This document shows positions 60,240 through 64,000 of a stretch of 64,000 bases of DNA, in pieces. The stretch comes from Planctomycetota bacterium. Lineage in GTDB: Bacteria > Planctomycetota > Planctomycetia > Pirellulales > UBA1268. The position numbers were made by a program, and so were the translations under genes. The stretch lies in contig VGZO01000001.1 of NCBI GenBank assembly GCA_016872555.1, positions 124,001-188,000 on the forward strand, given 5' to 3'. Every line of letters begins with the position of its first letter. Position 1 is the stretch's first letter. Below the pieces are notes generated by a model, which did not search any database, was not told where the DNA came from, and worked only from the letters and a program-made list of their open reading frames with translations.

Positions 60240-61445
60240 ATGTGTGGGGCCGAAACGATGCCGTATGGTCTCGATCGCGCTGGCGAGGGCCGCAAGTCGG
60301 CCGCCGTGAGCTTGACGCCGCTGCCCGGCGGTCGCCCCACCGCCTGGCGCGGAGGCCCACGATCGCTGACGGTCGTCGGCGTGGCACTCGTCGTCAGCGC
60401 ACTCGCTTGTGGGGCGCGGGCTGCCGACCCGTTTTACGGGGCCGACCCGGTGTGGAGCTTGCTGCACGAGCCGGCGGTGGCCCGGGAGCTCACCCTCTCC
60501 GCCTCCCAGCAGCGGCACTTCCGGACGTTGCTCGACGAGTATGACGCGCGGTTTTTCCCACTTCGCAACCGCTCCGGTGACGATGCCGCGCGCCATGTGG
60601 AAAGCACCGTCAACGACCTGCTCGAGCGGGTCCAGGGGATCTTCGACGCCCGCCAGTGGCGGCGATTCACGGAGATAAGGACCTGCGTCTACGGCACCAC
60701 GGCCGTCCTCAGGCCCGGTCTCGCGGATCGGCTGGATCTCGATGGTGACCGGCGCGAGCGGCTCGAGGAGGTGATTCTCGGAGCGGCGCGGGCCGTCAGG
60801 GAGCTCGAACGGCGCGCCGCCGACGGCGAGCCGCGCGGACCCCTCGAGACGCGGTATGCCCAACTGAGGAAGGACGAGATGCGTGACGTGACGGCGCTGC
60901 TCTCGCCGGCGCAGAAGTCGGCCTGGCAACGTGCGCTCGGGCGCGACTTCGATCTCGGTTCGCTCGGTCAGCCGGCCTACCACGTCCCCGAATTGATCGA
61001 TTCCGGTCACTGGGTCGGGGGCGATCCGGTGAACCTGGCGGCACTTGCCGGCAAGGTGGTCGTCATCCATTTCTATGCGTTCGGCTGCCACAATTGCGTC
61101 GCCAACTATCCCGTGTACCGCGAGTGGCGCGAACGCTTCAGTGCCGACGACGTCGCCATCGTCGGGATCCACACGCCGGAGACCGAAGCGGAGCAGGACG
61201 ATGACCGGGTGCGCCAGATGGCGAGCGACGCCGGTTTTCGGTTTCCGGTGTTGATCGACGGCGACAAGGCCAACTGGAATGCCTGGGGAAACTCGATGTG
61301 GCCGTCGGTCTATGTCATCGACCGCCGCGGGTATCTCCGCGCGTTCTGGCCAGGGGAGCTGAAGTGGAAGGGTGCGACCGGCGATGCCTGGATCGCGGAG
61401 CGGATCGAGTCGCTGATCGCCGAACGATCACCGTCCTGGCCGTGA
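60240..61445 (+). CDS. Exported thioredoxin-like (TlpA/redoxin) protein with N-terminal helical domain
   Basis: A 401-aa protein. A hydrophobic export signal (LTVVGVALVVSALACGARAADP) lies after a basic N-terminus. A helical domain of about 170 residues with Spy-like repeats follows (ELTLSASQQRHFRTLLDEYD, LLSPAQKSAWQRALG). The C-terminal redoxin domain has VVVIHFYAFGCHNCVANYP, in which C283-H-N-C286 is the redox pair, and GNSMWPSVYVIDRRGYLRAFWPGE with the cis-proline region. The role is probably reduction or oxidation of periplasmic cysteines. ATG 60240 is given; GTG 60306 would yield a more usual signal peptide and may be the true start. Confidence 0.8.
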   Translation: MCGAETMPYGLDRAGEGRKSAAVSLTPLPGGRPTAWRGGPRSLTVVGVALVVSALACGARAADPFYGADPVWSLLHEPAVARELTLSASQQRHFRTLLDEYDARFFPLRNRSGDDAARHVESTVNDLLERVQGIFDARQWRRFTEIRTCVYGTTAVLRPGLADRLDLDGDRRERLEEVILGAARAVRELERRAADGEPRGPLETRYAQLRKDEMRDVTALLSPAQKSAWQRALGRDFDLGSLGQPAYHVPELIDSGHWVGGDPVNLAALAGKVVVIHFYAFGCHNCVANYPVYREWRERFSADDVAIVGIHTPETEAEQDDDRVRQMASDAGFRFPVLIDGDKANWNAWGNSMWPSVYVIDRRGYLRAFWPGELKWKGATGDAWIAERIESLIAERSPSWP

Positions 61446-61587
61446 GCGGCGCGGTCCGCACCGTGCCCTCATCGGTCGCGACCGACGGCCGTGCCCGGAC
61501 ACCGCGGCCGGTGGGCATTCCTTCCCCGCGGCGCGACTTTTTCTTCCGTGCACCATGGTCGTCCCGCGCGGGCCCCCGTGCGGCACG

Positions 61588-62430
61588 TCACACGAACAGG
61601 TCGGTCTGGAGCGGACCGCCGGGGGTGACGGCGTAGGGCTCGAAGTCGGTGACCCCCTCGTCGCGCAGCACCTCCTCGTCGAGGAGGAACCGCCCCGTGC
61701 AGCCGGCGTGCGCGCGGGTCAGGATCGCCACCGCCGCGTCCCCCATGATCGCCGGCAGCCGGCTCTGCCTGGCCAGTGGCTCGCCGCCGAGGAGGTTGCG
61801 GACCGCGGCGGTGTCGATCGTCGTCCGCGGCCACAGCGCGTTGACCGCGACGCGCCCGCGAAACTCCTCCGCCAGCCCGAGGACGCCGAGGCTCATCCCC
61901 ATCTTCGACAGCGTGTAGGCCAGGTGCGGCGCGTACCAGCGCGGCTCGAGCGACAGCGGCGGGCAGATCGAGAGCACGTGGGGATTGGCACTCTTCAACA
62001 GGTGCGGCAGGCAGGCGCGCGTGACGACGAACGCGCCGCGGGCGTTGACCTGATGGACGAGGTCGAAGCGCTTGACCGGCGTGTCGAGCGTGGGTGCGAG
62101 AAAGATCGCACCGGCGTTGTTGACGCAGGCGTCGATCCCGCCGAACCGCTCGACGGCCGCGGCCACCGCCCCCTCCACCGCTGAGTCGTCACGGATGTCG
62201 AGCGCGACGGCCAGCGCCCGGCCCCCCGCCTCCTCCACCTGGCGCGCCGCGTCGTGGATCGTGCCCGGGAGCTTGGGATGCGGCGCGGCGGTCTTGGCCG
62301 CGATCACGACGTTGGCCCCGCAGCGCGCCACTGCCAGTGCGATCGCCAGGCCGATCCCGCGCGACGCGCCGGTGACGAACACCGTCTTCGCGGTCAGGTC
62401 GGCCGCACCGCCAGGATCTCGTAGTGCCAC
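61588..62430 (-). CDS. Short-chain dehydrogenase/reductase, HSDL2/citronellal dehydrogenase-like
   Basis: A 280-aa NAD(P)-dependent oxidoreductase. The cofactor motif TGASRGIG (20-27), the NNAG motif (104-107), S154 and the catalytic Y172-x3-K176 (YTLSKMGMS) are in place. The segments HPKLPGTIHDAARQVEEAGG and SKMGMSLGVLGLAEEFRG are characteristic of the HSDL2/AtuB-like subgroup, linked elsewhere to lipid or terpenoid metabolism. It is divergent from an acyl-CoA ligase gene, which supports a lipid-related substrate, but the reaction is not known. Confidence 0.87.
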   Translation of the reverse strand: MALRDPGGAADLTAKTVFVTGASRGIGLAIALAVARCGANVVIAAKTAAPHPKLPGTIHDAARQVEEAGGRALAVALDIRDDSAVEGAVAAAVERFGGIDACVNNAGAIFLAPTLDTPVKRFDLVHQVNARGAFVVTRACLPHLLKSANPHVLSICPPLSLEPRWYAPHLAYTLSKMGMSLGVLGLAEEFRGRVAVNALWPRTTIDTAAVRNLLGGEPLARQSRLPAIMGDAAVAILTRAHAGCTGRFLLDEEVLRDEGVTDFEPYAVTPGGPLQTDLFV

Positions 62431-62537
62431 CGGTCACCTCCAAACTGCTGGTCCGTGAGAGTCGCTTGCCCATCCCCCGCTCGCCGAACGATACTCGACC
62501 GACGGGGGGAGTAGAACAGGGCGCGCGGAGACCGACC

Positions 62538-64000
62538 GTGGCCAGTCAGCAGCACGCGGACGACGGTCCTGAGTTGTTGTGGCAGTGCGTGTCGCGGCAC
62601 GCCGCCGCCAGGCCCGACGCCGAGGCGGTCGTCTGTGGCACCGTGCGGATCACGTGGCGGCAGCTGGAGGTAGCGGTCGAGCGCACGGCCCTGGCGCTGC
62701 TCGAGGCGGGGGTGGCCCGCGGCGATCGGGTGGCGCTGCTCGGCGCCCCCTGCCCCGAATTCGTCACCACGATATTGGCCGCAGGGCGTGTCGGCGCGAT
62801 CTGGCTGGGGCTGAATGCCAAGTTCACGATCGACGAGCTGCGTGAGCTGGTCGCCCACGCCGAGCCGACGGTGCTGGTCGCGCTCGGCGAGTATCTCGGT
62901 GCCGACATCGCCGCGCGGGCGCGCGAGCTGGCTACGGTCGTGCCGGCGGTCCGGCGCGTGCTGGTGATCGGCGGCGGCGCGGCCGACGACCATGCCGCGT
63001 TCGTCGACCGCGACCGCCCCGAGCTCGCCGCGGCACTCGCCGCCCGCCAGGCCGAGGTGTCGCCCGACGACCCGACCCTGCTGATGTACACGTCGGGCTC
63101 GACCGGCCGGCCCAAGGGGGTGCTCCACAGCCACCGGGCGATCCTCACCAGCGCCGCTACCGAGTCGCGCCACATGCTCGCCGACGAGGCGGGGAAGCTG
63201 CTCCTCCACTTTCCGATCAACCATGTCGCCGCCGACGTCGAGATCGCCGCCACGAGCCTGCTGGTGGGCAGCACGCTGGTGCTCATGGACCGGTTCGACC
63301 CTCAGGCATCGCTCGAGACGATCGCCCGCGAGGGGGTGACGATGGTCGGCCAGGTGCCGGTGATGTTCCTGATGCAGATGCAGTCGCCGGCGTTCGCCAC
63401 GCTGGACTGGTCGCGCGTGCGGAGCATCGTCTGGGGTGGCGCGCGGGCGTCGCCCCTGCTTCTCGGCGTGCTGTCGCGGATCGCCGCGGCCACCGGCGCG
63501 CGCCTCTCGACCGGCTACGGCTCGACAGAGCTGTGCGGATTCACCACCTACTCGATGCCCGACGATCCGCTCGATCTGCTCGCCACGACCTGCGGCCGCG
63601 TCGTGCCGCCGTTCGAGATGCGGATCGTCGACGACGCACGGCGGCCGCTGCCCTGCGGGGCCGTCGGGGAGGTCTGCTTCCGCGGGCCGACGGTGATGCT
63701 CGGCTATTTCCGGGAGCCGGGGCTGACCGCCGCGGCGATCGATGCCGATGGCTGGTACCACACCGGCGACCTCGGCCGGATGGACGAGCGCGGCTACCTG
63801 TCGCTCGAGGGGCGGAGGTCGGAGATGTTCAAAACCGGCGGGGAAAACGTCTTCCCGCGCGAGGTCGAGGACGTGATCGAGGCCCATCCGGCGGTGTTGT
63901 TCTGCGCGGTGATCGGCGTGCCGCACGAGGTGTTCGACGAGGTCGGCCACGCGTTCGTGATGCCGAAGCCCGGGATGGCGGTCGGAGAAGACGAGCTCCG
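62538..64000 (+). CDS. Acyl-CoA synthetase / AMP-dependent ligase (3' end beyond window)
   Basis: An adenylate-forming ligase of which 487 codons are visible. The frame is open to the last base, so the C-terminal end is missing. The start GTG 62538 has GGAG seven bases upstream. Signatures: MYTSGSTGRPKGVLHSHRA (from residue 183), the STGYGSTELCGF motif, GWYHTGDLGRMDERGYLSLEGR and MFKTGGENVFPREVEDVIEAHP. It resembles medium/long-chain or class I fatty-acid ligases; the substrate is open. The divergent SDR gene 107 bases away may belong to the same lipid pathway. Confidence 0.9.
   Translation, partial: MASQQHADDGPELLWQCVSRHAAARPDAEAVVCGTVRITWRQLEVAVERTALALLEAGVARGDRVALLGAPCPEFVTTILAAGRVGAIWLGLNAKFTIDELRELVAHAEPTVLVALGEYLGADIAARARELATVVPAVRRVLVIGGGAADDHAAFVDRDRPELAAALAARQAEVSPDDPTLLMYTSGSTGRPKGVLHSHRAILTSAATESRHMLADEAGKLLLHFPINHVAADVEIAATSLLVGSTLVLMDRFDPQASLETIAREGVTMVGQVPVMFLMQMQSPAFATLDWSRVRSIVWGGARASPLLLGVLSRIAAATGARLSTGYGSTELCGFTTYSMPDDPLDLLATTCGRVVPPFEMRIVDDARRPLPCGAVGEVCFRGPTVMLGYFREPGLTAAAIDADGWYHTGDLGRMDERGYLSLEGRRSEMFKTGGENVFPREVEDVIEAHPAVLFCAVIGVPHEVFDEVGHAFVMPKPGMAVGEDEL

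Noticed and set aside
62394-63950. 518-codon minus-strand frame over the second acyl-CoA ligase
   Set aside because: The plus strand encodes all adenylate-forming ligase motifs from GTG 62538. The minus frame reads as His/Arg/Asp repeats without homology. The true gene has no stop in the window and is easily missed.

Overview
The window is a 64 kb piece of a very GC-rich bacterial chromosome. The gene content points to a planctomycete, probably of the Pirellulales/Pirellula type. There are two modules that pair a cytochrome-linked PSCyt/DUF1549-DUF1553 protein with a DUF1501 protein, families expanded almost only in Planctomycetes. McsA-McsB, FHA and TPR proteins, twin-arginine signals and several small planctomycete-type hypotheticals support this. 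Assignments rest on motif recognition alone; no database search was possible. No rRNA, tRNA, CRISPR array or plasmid/phage core was seen.

Layout. 1-1130: the end of gcvH and a lipoate-protein ligase-like gene. 1326-3407: an FHA protein, a small conserved protein and a TPR lipoprotein. 3557-6402: serC-serA (serine synthesis). 6526-13046: two secreted TPR proteins followed by ExbB and two ExbD homologues, probably one envelope energy-coupling operon, ending in a shared terminator with a tyrosine recombinase and metH on the minus strand (13066-17729). 17936-19086: two coupled genes with broken P-loops. 19095-22198 (minus): thiO-like oxidase, DUF3500 protein and fpg. 22373-24429: trpBA. 24623-29027 (minus): first DUF1501/PSCyt module. 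30011-31516 (minus): trpE, translationally coupled to a degenerate ABC ATPase. 31681-33329: mcsA-mcsB (protein-arginine phosphorylation). Then coaD, small membrane and hypothetical genes, a cobA-hemD fusion, a TPR protein, rpsT, rluB-pyrK, the second DUF1501/PSCyt module (40781-44625), tpx, alaS, recA and a PfkB kinase. 51806-56913: a fatty-acid beta-oxidation operon (multifunctional hydratase/dehydrogenase, thiolase, acyl-CoA ligase). 57098-58232: an IS630-family element that interrupts a small membrane-protein gene. 58903-60065: an overlapping two-gene module with a nucleotidyltransferase-like protein. 60240-64000: a secreted thioredoxin-like protein, an SDR enzyme and a second acyl-CoA ligase that runs off the end.

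Most of the window is housekeeping in short, tightly packed operons with many 4-base start/stop overlaps. Convergent genes often end inside perfect or near-perfect inverted repeats that can work as bidirectional terminators. The least ordinary stretches are the IS insertion and its flanking nucleotidyltransferase module (57-60 kb), the coupled genes with degenerate P-loops (17.9-19.1 kb), the degenerate ABC protein behind trpE, and the TPR/ExbB/ExbD operon.
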